Of a stretch of 64,000 nucleotides of DNA, positions 1 to 10,600 are shown piece by piece (position 1 is the first letter of the stretch; each line of letters starts with the position of its first letter). Source of the stretch: Bilabrum cf. latius (lineage: Eukaryota; Bigyra: Bicosoecida; Bigyra; Bicosoecida); NCBI GenBank assembly GCA_965178125.1, contig OZ237742.1:310001-374000 (forward strand), given 5' to 3'. Below the pieces are notes generated by a model. The model saw nothing but the letters and a program-made list of their open reading frames with translations. It was not told where the DNA came from and did not search any database. A program made the position numbers and the translations under genes.

Positions 1-1
1 G

Positions 2-355
2 GGCAAGCTGGGCTCTCCGGAGAAGCCCCTCAGCGACCTGGGCAAGGTCTCATACCGGTCCTACTGGAGCTACGTGCTGCTGAAAGAGATCTACGACGCG
101 GGGGACGAGCCCCTCACCATCAAGGGGCTCTCGGAGCGGACGTGCATCACCCCGGAGGACATCGTGTCCACGCTCACCTCGCTCGATATCGTCAGATATT
201 GGAGAGGGCAGCACGTCGTGTGCGTCAGCCGAGCGGCGGTGGCGCGCTTTCTCGCCAACAACAAGTCTGCCAGGCACTTTGCCAAGCCAGAGTGCCTGCG
301 GTGGACGCCCCCGAAGATTCCGACCAAGGGAAAGGCAAAGGGCAGGAAGGGGTGA
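2..355 (+). CDS. MYST-family histone acetyltransferase, C-terminal part (5' truncated by window edge)
   Basis: About 117 residues read from the window edge to a TGA at 353-355. The stretch opens with the GSPEKPLSDLG block and SYRSYW, continues through a helix with TCITPEDIVSTL, and ends with RYWRGQHVVCV and LRWTPPK. These blocks are diagnostic of the C-terminal half of the MYST acetyltransferase domain (KAT5/KAT8/Esa1 type), which acetylates histone tails in the nucleus using acetyl-CoA. The acetyl-CoA binding loop and catalytic residues lie before the window. The tail after the domain is short, basic and Lys/Gly-rich. No TAG occurs in the visible part. It ends 163 bp from the 3' end of the convergent gene on the minus strand. 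The family is certain; the KAT5 versus KAT8 subclass cannot be decided from this piece. Confidence 0.93.
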   Translation, partial: GKLGSPEKPLSDLGKVSYRSYWSYVLLKEIYDAGDEPLTIKGLSERTCITPEDIVSTLTSLDIVRYWRGQHVVCVSRAAVARFLANNKSARHFAKPECLRWTPPKIPTKGKAKGRKG

Positions 356-518
356 TTATAATAGGCGCAGGTGTGCCTGTATCCCTGCATCCTGGACATC
401 GAGTGGTGGGTGGGCCGGGGTAGCGTGTGCTGCTGTGTGATGCACCGGTCACAACCAACCCGCTTGTGGTCAGTCCATTATTTAGTCGCAACAACATTCA
501 TACAACACAACCATGGAA

Positions 519-2972
519 TCAATCAGTTAATAGGCACGTGCATGCCCAGACAACATCAGCGGCCTTTGTCCTCATTCCACGCATCTCAGTGGAGAGAACA
601 GCAACTGCTTTCACCCATGCGTCCGCACCTCGGACGTGGGCACCCTGCGCCGGGGACAGCTTGGGATGGCTGCGAGCCGACGCGAGGAATTCCCTCCAGC
701 GGTCCAGATCACTTGCACTCACGTCCAACCGCAATGGATCCTCACCCTGCTCCTCGTCTGCTCGTCTCTGGCACACGACTGCCTCGGGCTCGGGCTCGGC
801 ACCAAGCAGGTTCATCTCGCGCTCACTTGTGAGGTCGCTTGCCTGCTACCCGCCTGCACCGACCAACGCGCCAAGTATGCTACCTCGGGGAGCATGCACA
901 GCCCCAGCGCTCCCCGACGCATCCGCTCGTGCACCCCCCGCGGCACCCGCCAGGTCCTTCACCTCCACGTAGCTCCCCGTCGATTGGGTGTGTGCCCCGT
1001 GGCACGCCATGGGGCCCAGCAGCACCCTCAGCAGCACGTCCAGCAGGTTGGCCCGCTCCACAACCGTCACCACGTCGCGAGGGGAGCATGTTGCGCTTTC
1101 TGCACCGTCGCTCGCATGGCTCACGGAGCAGTCGGGCCAGGCTTCGGGCTGGTGCGGGAGCCAAGGTACCGCTCGGCCGATGCAGTCTCGTGGGGTGGCG
1201 CAGGAGAGGGGCAAGGAGCAGTCGCTGCTCGTGGGCTGCAACCCGTCCATATCCGACAGGAACACGCGCAAGCCGTCCTAACGACGGCCATCTCCCGTTG
1301 ACCCAGGCATGACCTGCCACTGGCTGGGCTTCCAGTCACAGATCCACCGACCCATCCCCCTGGCCTCGAGGACCGACTCCACCAGGGATGCCGCGATCTG
1401 TGTCCTCTTACTTGCCTCCTGGGCGATCAGCGCGAACGCTTGCCATTGCACCGACGAGTCGCTCGCGATGCTAGCAGGCCCCCGCTCCGGCAGTACAGAG
1501 GCACGCCGTATGGCTTGCGCCAGCCTGCCCTCGGACCGGACCAGCCACTCGTCCAGGGGAACCGCCCCAGCTGGCAAGTGCCTCACACCCAAGCTGCATG
1601 CTGACCCCTCCAGGCCGGGAGGACTCGCGGCGTAGCCAAGCAGGATGGGGCTGAGCCCCGCCCGCACCCTCCTCACGTCCCTCAGCACGTGGTTCTCCGC
1701 GTCAAGGTCGCACCTGTGCTCGTCCGACCACAGCTCGTATCGGAACATCTCTTGACACCAGCGTTGCGACAGGGCCCCGGGATTTTGCCCCGCCCTCGCG
1801 TCCCATGGGGGTGCTTCGGCGCACGGGAGATCCCGAGGAACAACTGTGCCGCCCTACTCGTTCCCTTGCGGGCCACTCGCATGGCGCTATCCTGTGGTCA
1901 GGAACGGCTTGCCGGAGCGATCGATCGCAAGCAGCTGCCGGTGGGCGACTCTGCCCTCGCCCATGCTAAGGGTTAAGCGGTCCCCATCAAAGCCAGCGTA
2001 GCTCGCTTGCAACGGACTTGCCATTCTGCCGAGTCCTAGCCGGGCAGGTGGGGCGTGCGGGCGCACTGCTCGCAGGCAGTCATGAAGGAGCCCCTCTCGA
2101 CTCGATTGACCCAGGCTGGGCGCGACCAACGGACGTTCCAAGGCATGTAGCATGGACAGTAGTTGTTCGACTGTCTCTGGATTGTCGCGCGAGACAGAAA
2201 GAGTTGAGGACCAGCCCGATCGGTCGCCCCCGAGGCTCGTCCATTGCAGGCAGGACAGCGGCAGCACCCGCTCCAGGTCGCACCTCCATCCCAAACCACT
2301 AGACATGCGAAGCCCGCGCCCAACAACTTTCCTTCCTAGCATTTTGGTCCAAGCCACCCGACCCTCGCGCGGCGGTGCGGTGGTAGCGCTGCTGCTTGCA
2401 GCCTGCTGGGAGGCGGCTGCAGGGTCTGGAGGCAACACCTCTTTGAACGTCCTCATCCAGGCCTCCCCATGCACGCAGGACTCAAGCACCGCATTCACGA
2501 TGCGAGAAGCTGCTCGGTCTGCTGGCGAGGCTCCGGGGGTGCTCGCCAGGCTTGCGCCACCGCAGGTCCTGGCATGCTGCTGCCTCGGGGAAGCGACTGC
2601 GGCGGCGCTCGAATGAGTTCCAGTGTTTCCGTTCCATGCCATGCGCGACACAGTGTCCCGAGCGGAGCATCCATCGTTGTTGCTGTCTGCCTGGTTTTGC
2701 CTAGCATTCGCTGAACCGAATCGCGACACAATGGTCCTTCCCAGGGCAGCTGCAGCGAGGTCGGCGCTCTCACTTGCACAGCCTAGCAGCGGCTGTTGAG
2801 GTTCTGATGAGTGTTGAATGCAATGAATCAATTGAATGGCGGCCAATAGCAGCTCGTGTTTGTCGTGCTCCGCCTGTAGGTCAAATGCTACAACAACCTG
2901 TGGCCAAGCTGCCTGCAACATGGTCAACTACTTCAAGCCAGCCAATATGAGCTCGGATGCGGACTCATCCAT
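519..2972 (-). CDS. Hypothetical protein, 817 aa, five in-frame TAG codons
   Basis: One minus-strand frame runs from ATG at 2972 to TGA at 519-521 with no TAA or TGA inside and TAG at 2928, 1887, 1854, 1278 and 846 (lowest coordinates). Under the standard code it appears as four unrelated ORFs. The first 60 residues are helical and Leu-rich (ELILAGLK, TAG, LTMLQAAWP), followed by a Ser/Ala/Gln-rich linker and a mixed region with scattered Trp and Leu. The last 100 residues are again helix-like. I recognise no domain, signal peptide or membrane segment. It is transcribed divergently from the PP2C gene across about 490 bp and converges on the MYST gene. The start was chosen as the ATG heading the helical segment. 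I see no intron, but small terminal exons could be missed. Confidence 0.7.
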
Positions 2973-3465
2973 AGCAGCATGGCAAAGTCGAGCGTGGAAT
3001 CTCGTTTTTGGCTCTTGAGCACAGCCCACTGGCAGTTGTGATGTGCTGCTACCACCGCTGGATGGCAGCTGTGGCTAAGACCGGGGCTCCGACGGGGTCC
3101 TGCGTGGGGCCTATAGTTTGCAAACGCTCCTAGCGCTCTTGAAAATTGCTGAACTACACCCACTTCCGAGCTGAACGCACCAATCAGCACAGCTAGCTGC
3201 TCCCAAAGATTCGAATTCTGCCACGACTGCTAGCTGCTTCCTTTGCTCAGCACGTATCGATACGCGGATTGAGCGAGCCAACACACCAATAAACATCAGG
3301 CATGCCAATAGAAAAACTAGCTGATTCATATTGGGAGCGGCATTTTCTTTGCCTGTCTTCGATTGTATATTATTTTGGAGGTTCCGCAATGTACAGCTGC
3401 TTCGCGGCGCCGTGAGGCGTCAGCGTTTTTTTTGGCAGAAGTAATTGCAGCTCCCTGGCCCCAAA
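2973..3465. promoter_or_regulatory. Divergent intergenic region between the 817-aa gene and PP2C
   Basis: About 490 bp with no supported gene. It separates two genes transcribed away from each other and so should hold both promoters. Several CCAAT-like words are visible (near 3180, 3281, 3304 and 3489), and the DNA is less GC-rich than the flanking coding sequence. These motifs are short and may be chance. Confidence 0.4.
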
Positions 3466-5508
3466 ATGGGACTGTGCGGTTCTCAACCAGCCAATAGCGT
3501 TTTATCGCATGATACTGGTGCAATTGAAGAGAGCAAAGGTGGCAGCATGATTCTCACTCGAGCCAAGGAACGAACGGCAGCACGCGACCCTGACAATCCC
3601 GCTGAGGCAGGGGACAAAGGTGGGCCTGGCGACGGTGGTGCCGATGGCAGCGACGCAGAAGAAGAAGATATGGCAATAGGAAAGGGTGGCTCAATGATCT
3701 TTGGGATCGAGAACCCTGAGCTAGCCAGCAAGATGTGGGAGATCGGGCAACCGATAGTCAGGCCAAAGATGCTCAAATCATCCCGGAGAACCTACGTTGA
3801 TATCGGTAGAGGGAGATGTCTCAGAGTTACTTACAGCTACTCCAGCTTGCAGGGATTTTCGTCGAGGCCGCCGCAGAAACCGAACCAAGATAGCTTGCTG
3901 GTCTGTGACCACGTAGGCGACAGGAAGGACCTGTCCTTGTTCGCAGCGTTCGACGGCCATGGGCCAAAAGGTGAAGTAGCCAGCCATTTTTGCCGTGTGC
4001 ACTTGGAGGACGTGATGAAGTCCTCGAAGCGGTTCGGGCGAGATCCAATCGCGGCGTTGGCTCGCTCGTTTCCAAAGCTACACAAGTGAGGTATACGCCG
4101 CGGCGATAGTCGTTGCTCTCCGTCCTCGTACATAAATCGGTACCAGCTAGTAGCCGGAAGCAGCCCGAACAGCCCGTTTCGTTGGCAAGGCGCCGTGGAC
4201 TGCCTGCTGCCGTCACGACCCGTGGCTTACCAACTCGAAGCCCCGTCCTTCGTCTCAATGTGCGCCGTTTGTGTCATTCTATGAACCTTTTCGCAGGAAG
4301 ATTCGAGATGCCCCGGCTCCCGCATCCATTGATCGCACGTTTAGCGGGACCACGGCAGTCGCGGTGATGTTGCACAAGGAGCGCCTCGTGTGCGCTAATG
4401 TCGGTGATTCGAGAGCTGTGCTCTGCTCGAAAGACAGCGAACGTAAGTGTTTGAAACAATGGATTAGAGTCGTCTGATTCTCCTCCGGTTAATGCCTACA
4501 ATTAGTGAACAAGCTGCCTCGAAATCACGCCGTCGGCGTTATAGCTGCTTCTCCTTAGTATTGGGTGCCAGTGGCCTTTATTCGCTGCTTGAGCGGGATA
4601 ATGGCGCAATTTTGCTAGACTGATTAGTATTCGTACTCGCAGGCGAGGGGTTCGTGCTGGCCAGGCCGCTGTCGGTCGACCACAAGCCTTCGCGCCCCGA
4701 CGAGAAGGCTCGCATCGAAGCAGCCCCGAACTCCATCATCCACTCCGAAGTAGCGATCCTGCGGAAGGGCGACCGGGAAAAGCTGTACGTCTGCCGACGA
4801 AAGGGCAACCAGATCCAGTACGCGATCCTGTTCACCCGCTCGGTCGGGGACCAGGACGCGCACGAGAACCTGGGCGTGCTCGCAGACGCAGAGGTGCGCA
4901 GCATCGACCTGCAGGAGGGCCGGGACCTGTTCTTCGTGGTGGCCAGCGACGGAGTGTGGGACCACGTGAGCAACGAGCGCGCCTGCGCCATCGTGCGCGA
5001 CTGCGGGAACGACCCGCACCGCGGCTCGGAGGCGATCGTGGAGAGGGCGAGGCGGGGCTGGGAGACGGGGGGCAGCGGGAGGAGGGACGATATCACCGTC
5101 ATCGTGGGCAAGCTGGACTGGATCTCGAGCGAGCAGGCCGAGGAGGAGCAGCGCCTCGGGAGGCCGCTGGATGGGCCCGGCCTGGCGGCCCAGGGGTCTG
5201 GCCTCGAGGCGGGCAGCAGCGGAAGCGATGGCGAGCACGAGAGCAAGCAGTCGGCCGGCCGGGGGGAAGGGTCGAAGGCGAGCAAGAAACAGAAAAAGAA
5301 GGCCGGCGGGGGCAGCGACTCGGAATCTGCGCCCGGTGGGAGCACCGCCGCTCGATACGTGGGCAAGGAGGACGCTGCTCCTGAGGCCAAGGACCTGCAG
5401 CTCGACGATGCGGGGTCTGTGGAGGACTACGCGGCCCTGATGGCTGCGCAGGGCCGCAAGCCGGCCGGACAAGCGGCGGTCGAGCCACTGCCCGGCCAGG
5501 TGTCCTGA
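3466..5508 (+). CDS. PP2C-type Ser/Thr protein phosphatase, predicted N-myristoylated (three exons)
   Basis: Exons 3466-4085, 4297-4442 and 4643-5508 (TGA) join in phase to 543 residues; the introns begin GTGAGG and GTAAGT and end in CAG. All metal-binding motifs of the PPM/PP2C fold are present in order: PNQDS, FDGHG, SGTTA, VGDSRAV, RSVGD, SDGVWD and RDDIT, so the enzyme should be an active Mn/Mg-dependent phosphatase. The start was set at ATG 3466 because it gives MGLCGSQ, with Gly2 for N-myristoylation and Cys4 for palmitoylation, implying membrane attachment. About 110 acidic, disordered residues precede the domain. About 120 charged residues follow it, rich in Gly, Ser and Lys. No TAG is used. 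The parent family is certain; the target is unknown. Confidence 0.93.
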
Positions 5509-5705
5509 CGTGCTCAGGTGCCTAGAACTGCCGGTGCAGTGTTGTTCTGCGTGTCTTGTGAAGAGAGAGCGAGGTGACTGTGTACGCACAAAATGGTGCC
5601 CATTCAAGTTGCCAGTGCCACAGGCTGGCAGCCACCTGCAGGCAGTGCAGGCAGTCGTTGCAGAAAGCTGCCAGCAGCAAAATCCACAACGACCTTGCGC
5701 TCAGC

Positions 5706-6671
5706 ATGGAATTCGAAGAAACCGGAGTGCAGCAGTCTTCTGATGGCATTGAGTATACGCACCAGCAGGCAGAGCAATCAGAGCAGTTGAGAGTACACCC
5801 AGACATGGCAGTATTGCAAGACAGAGAGATTGGCATGCAACAGTCAGTTTTCGACCAACTGGAGGCAAATAGGGCGCGAGAGGAAGAAGAGAAGATGGAA
5901 ATGGAAAAGGCGTCAAGAGGATAGGCCAAGCTTGATAAAGAGGAGGCGAAGTTCCTGGACGGCGTCGAGGCCCAGCAACGAGCCCAGCACGCAGCTGCCT
6001 TGGCGGAGTTTGAGGGTGCTAGGGCCGAATTTATGAGGGCACAACAGCAAGGAGTTAAGTTGCGCTCTGGTGCCGATGTGCTGAAATCACTTTCCGTTGG
6101 CGTAGGGCTTGACCTCGGGGACGAGGAGGCCGCATCGAACGAGCCGCACGCCGACACAAAGATTGGTACCACGGCAGGGGAAAAGCGACACCACTCGCTT
6201 ATCGAAAAGGATCCCGCCATTGTGTAGATCCCGAAGAGCTAGTCCGGCCCGAAGCCAAAAAGGCGAAGATAGGTTACCGGGAGCGAGGAGCCTGCCAGTG
6301 AGGCCCTCCCGCAGCTGCCCATGCCCCGGCGATCTGGCATGGCCAGGCTGAAACGCGCAGTGGAAGTACTTGGTAGAGCAAGCGGCAGTAGCAGCAGCAA
6401 GCAGGTATCAAGCGGTCCCACACCCGCCAGAACAGATAGTAGCGGCGAACCGAGCACCATACCAGAGCCAGAGCCAGCTTCCAAGCGCGGGAGGACGGGC
6501 CCCTCGGATTCAGAGCCAGTATAGGGTGCTGTGCGCGCGCAAGGGTCTGCAGCCGATGGCCGAGCCAAAGCACAACAGGACAAGGGCTAGCGTGAAGGCG
6601 GCAGAGGAGCCATGCTTGCAGAGTATGCCTCCTCGAGCAGCGACGAAGACGACTCGGAGGGTGAAGGGTGA
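5706..6671 (+). CDS. FAM192A/NIP30-domain (Fyv6-like) nuclear protein, six in-frame TAG codons
   Basis: Frame from ATG 5706 to TGA 6669-6671, interrupted only by TAG at 5922, 6225, 6240, 6270, 6522 and 6588; 321 residues. Residues about 45-110 (SVFDQLEANRAREEEE, then LDKEEAKFLDGV) match the heart of the NIP30 domain of human FAM192A (PIP30), where SLYERLQEQ and DETNFLDEV occupy the same places. As in FAM192A, the rest is disordered and charged, and the C-terminus ends in an acidic Ser/Asp/Glu tail (SSSSDEDDSEGEG). Fyv6/FAM192A proteins act in the nucleus, in splicing or with the proteasome activator PA28-gamma. The usual N-terminal FVS motif is not found, so an upstream exon or another start remains possible. 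It converges with the NDUFS6 gene 212 bp downstream. Confidence 0.68.
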
Positions 6672-6883
6672 TCGGAGGGTGAGAGGTGAAAGAGGCAGGC
6701 AGCATGGGCTCGGGGCACCAGCCGGGTTGCATTGTACTAAGCTGGCCGAGCAGCCTTCAGAAAGATCATGCAGTGTGCGCGTCTTTGCTAAATTTCTTTT
6801 AACTGCTTGCCAGTCACGTCACAAGCTACTAGTAGTATGGTGGAATCACCAGTGAACGCGGCCTCTCGTTCGGGCAATGCACC

Positions 6884-7464
6884 TCAGCCGTGCCTAGCGT
6901 TCTGCCAATCCTAGGGGTCCGCTGCCCACTTCGGGGGTCCGGCAGGGTCATCAGCCTCGGCATACTTGTAGCGCAAGCTGCAGTAGTTGCAAGTGACCTC
7001 CTCCCCTGCCTTGAGCCGAATAAACTGGGCTGGATGGCCGGTTGCTCCGCCGCCTGCGAAAGAGAGTACCAGACTAGTCATGGCAATACGACTTAGAGCT
7101 TTATACATGGCTCCGCATAAGCCAAGCGCATTATTTTCTTACCTCCTTCGCATACAGCAAAGTGTCGACCCGATATCTCAATCGCGGGCACCTCCAATAC
7201 AGCCTCGAGAGCATCACTTTGGTGCTTTGGTCTAGTCTTGGCCTGCAAGAAATGATTGAATATGCAATCAAGCTGTCTCATGATATAACGAACTCTTCAC
7301 TGGTTCCTCCTCTGAGTAAAGTCACAACACACCTTATCGCTGTCTGGCTTGAAGCCAACGAATCGAACCCCAGTCGCTCTTGATGCAACCTTGATCCCCA
7401 TCACACTGCACTGCAGTACCTTTAAGCCACCTCGCCTTGCAACCGAACCGATTGCTCTCCTCAT
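6884..7464 (-). CDS. NDUFS6: NADH dehydrogenase (complex I) iron-sulfur protein 6, NDUFS6-like (three exons)
   Basis: Minus-strand exons 7464-7333, 7242-7143 and 7053-6884 join in phase to 133 residues; both introns are about 90 nt with GT-AG ends. Exon 1 (MRRAIGSVARRGGLK...) is a basic, Ser/Arg-rich mitochondrial presequence. Exons 2-3 give the zf-CHCC fold: VPAIEISGRHFAVCEGG, GHPAQFIRL, then CNYCSLRY, so the zinc-binding Cys, His and CxxC are all present. NDUFS6 is the zinc-binding accessory subunit of the N-module of complex I. The frame meets TAG at 6911, eight sense codons before TGA at 6884-6886, so the C-terminus is either 124 or 133 residues depending on how TAG is read. The gene is divergent from the ankyrin-kinase gene (152 bp between starts). 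Confidence 0.9.
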
Positions 7465-7616
7465 TGTTGGATAAACTTGAACTTGCTGTGTTGGGCTCTG
7501 TTTCGCGGGTTTATATCTTCATCTTTACATTTTCTAGGTGGTTGCAACCACGCGGTCGGTGCGAAAACCCTTGTACTGCCCAACCCTCGGGCGCAATGAC
7601 AGGTTTTGGCCTCGTA

Positions 7617-10600
7617 ATGATTCACAGGTAGCCACTTCATGCAGCTGCTGCGCGGGGAGACATTGAAGCTATTCGATCGGCCGTGTCCAGCGGCGCCATG
7701 GTGAATGAACGAGACGACGACGGCTGTACCGCTCTTATGCTAGCCATTGACCACCCGGATGCCGTGGCGGAGCTAATTCGCCTTGGTGCAGACGTTTCGC
7801 ATCAGCAGGGTGGAGCGGGTCTGACTGCATTGCACCGGTGTGCATATGGGGCAGCATCTCCAGAATCGGCTGCTGCAACCGCTGCGCTACTCGTCAGCGC
7901 TGGGGCCGATGCGAACGTCTTGGCAGACCGAGCGGATGGATTCGAAGAGTCTGTTGCTGCGGCGCATATCGCTGCGGCGAGAGGCAACGTGCCTTTCTTG
8001 CAAGTTGTGTTTTCGAACGGGAAAACAGGCGGGCCGCACCCCGGAACTGTGGAGGAGGCAGGCGCGCCGACGCGAAAACATAGAGGCCGCAGCGATGCCT
8101 CTTATGAATCGACTCGAACGGGCCCGGGCGCGGCTCGCGATCCGAGCGTGTCCCCTCCATCTCTCCCAGACAAGCCCGGCGCGAGCGCGAGCGTGGCCGC
8201 CCAGTCCTTGGCGCTACTCGGCGGGAGCTCGGCCGCGTCGATCGGCGGCAGCGGACCGTCCACACCCGTCGGTTTTCATCGGGCAGACACCATGCCGTCG
8301 ATCTCCATCGGTCCCTCCACCACTGGCACCCCCCGCTCCTCGCTGCCGGCTGCAGGCACCGCCCGCTCCTCCTCCTCCCGCAAGTCCAAGTCCAAGAGGA
8401 AGAGAGGAGCGGGGGCAGGAGGCACCAAGTCCAAGACCAAGCGCTCCAAGATGCCTGACATCAACGTCCGCACGCACAGGCGATGGACCCCCCTGCACTA
8501 CGCCGCCAACGCAGGACACGAGGAGTGCTGCGTGGTGCTGGCACAGCTCGGGGCACAGCTGGATGCCAGGGCCTCCTCCCCGGAGCACTGCACGCCCGCG
8601 GACCTCGCTCGGCAGAAGCACCACTCCGCAGTGGAGGCCTACCTCGAGGAACGCCTAGGGGCCCACGGGCGGTCCCTGTACCAGGCCCACCAGCGGGTCG
8701 CTGCCCTGCGGCGCCACCTGGACAAGGAGAACATCAGGGAGCTGGCCAGGCACGAGCGGGACAAGTTCCCTCTGGCGTGCGCGCTCACGAAGAAAGGCTG
8801 GACGCTGCTGCACGTGGCAGCCAAGGACGACAGAGTGGAGGTCATTCGGTTCCTGCTGCAGCCGCCGGGCGCGGACGAGTCATCGAGGAGGAGGGCGATG
8901 GCGGCGCGCGAGTCGCCGGCGGCGGCCGCTGCGAGCGCCTTCGACCCGCAGGGGAGATACCGCGTGGACCCGAATTTCCTGAACGAGAGCGGGTGGTCTG
9001 CGCTCCACGTGGCGGCGGACAAAGGAGCCTCTGACGCAGTGCACGAGATGCTCGTGGCGGGCGTGGACGCGAGCGTGCTGACCGCCAGTGGGAGGTCGGG
9101 GGCCGAGATTGCGGAGGCGAAGTCGCACAAGCAGATCGCGGCTCTGCTGCGGGCCGCGGTGGTGCGCCAGTCGGGGCTGGGCACGCCGTCGAGGAAGTCA
9201 TCCTCGAGGACTCTCGCGGGCTCCTCCTTTGCCTCTGGCGCTGGCGCTTGCGCTGGAGATGGAACGGGGATGGGGACGCCTGGGCAGGGGCTGGGCAGGA
9301 GCACGAGCGGAGGTGGGCCCGCGGGGACTCCGGTTCACGATGCATCGCCGGGCAGGGCAGGCAAAGGTGCCGCGAGCAGTGACTCGGGCAGGGGACTCTG
9401 GGGGGCGCAGCTGTCTGGGTTCGGAGGAGGAGGAGGCGGAGATGGGGCTGGGGCTGCGGGTGCGGGTGCGGGTGCGGGTGGAGAAGGGCCTACACTCGGC
9501 TCAGAGCACTCCTCGTCGCCACCGGGCGCCGAGCAGTAGGGCTCGGGGGCTGCCCCGATGAAGCGCGCGAGTTCCGGTGCGACCAACGCCGAGATGCAGG
9601 GGTTTCTGGACGCTCTGGACCTGGGGGAGTACTGCCCCATCTTGATCGAGGAGGGGTTCGAGACGCTGCAGCAGCTCTCGTTGGTGGAGGAGGAGGACCT
9701 GCGGGCCATCGGGATGAAGCGGGGAAGCATCCGGTGGCTGCTGCAGGCCTGCAAGTCGCTCCTTGCCAGCCACGCAGACGTGCCCGTGCAGCTGGCGCGC
9801 AGCGTCAGTTCAGCCGCTGGGTATCCCGCGCCCTCCGTTGCCCGCGCTGCAGTGCAGAAGGACCGCAGGGGCAGGGAGCGGCGAGGCCGCGGGGGCACGG
9901 AGGGCGATGCAGACGGTGTGCTGGACGAGGAGGACAGGGAAGAGGAGGACAGGGAAGAGGAGGACAGGGAAGAGGAGGGGGGCGGCATTCCTCGGTCCAA
10001 GTCGGAGAGGGCGGGGGGCAAGGGCAAGTCCAGCAGGAGCAAGCGCAACAGAAAGAGGAGGTTGCGACGCAAGAAGAACAAGCAGGCAGCCTCGGCCCCG
10101 GCAGGTGAAGAGGAAGGAGCGGGGCCTACCACGGACCCCTCCCCGCCGTCCTCGGCGCATGCATCGCCAGAGAACACCCCCTTCAGGGAAGCGCCTGCTC
10201 CTGTTCCCGCCGGCGTTCTCCCGTCGCTGTCGTCCTCTGCTGGTGGCCCTCTCAAGGTCCACCGGCAGTCCACCGGCACCTCGATCGTGTCCAGAGTCTC
10301 CTCCGGTGCAAGCGTGCGGTCGGCCCCGATCGGCGAGTCCAGGGGGTCCGTGTCGATCGAGAGAGAGATGGGCGCGGGAGCGGGAGCGTCTGGCACCACG
10401 CAGGCCGCTCCCGTGACCCGGGCAGATTCAACGGGCAGCAGTGCATCGAAAGGCCGACGGCGCATGCCCGACGAGCTCGACTACGGCGAGCTGGAGTTCT
10501 ACCAGGACAAGGGCTCTCGCCTGGGGGAGGGGTCCTTCGGTGTGGTGCGCAAGGCGCGCTGGAGGGGCACCGACGTCGCGGTCAAGTTCCTGAGAACCGC

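Noticed and set aside
7333-7400. tRNA-like B-box word (ggttcgattc on the minus strand)
   Set aside because: It lies within exon 1 of NDUFS6, and no acceptor or anticodon stem can be drawn around it.
7840-8658. 272-codon plus-strand ORF overlapping the ankyrin gene
   Set aside because: It is a frame shadow of the ankyrin coding sequence in GC-rich DNA and has no recognisable domain.
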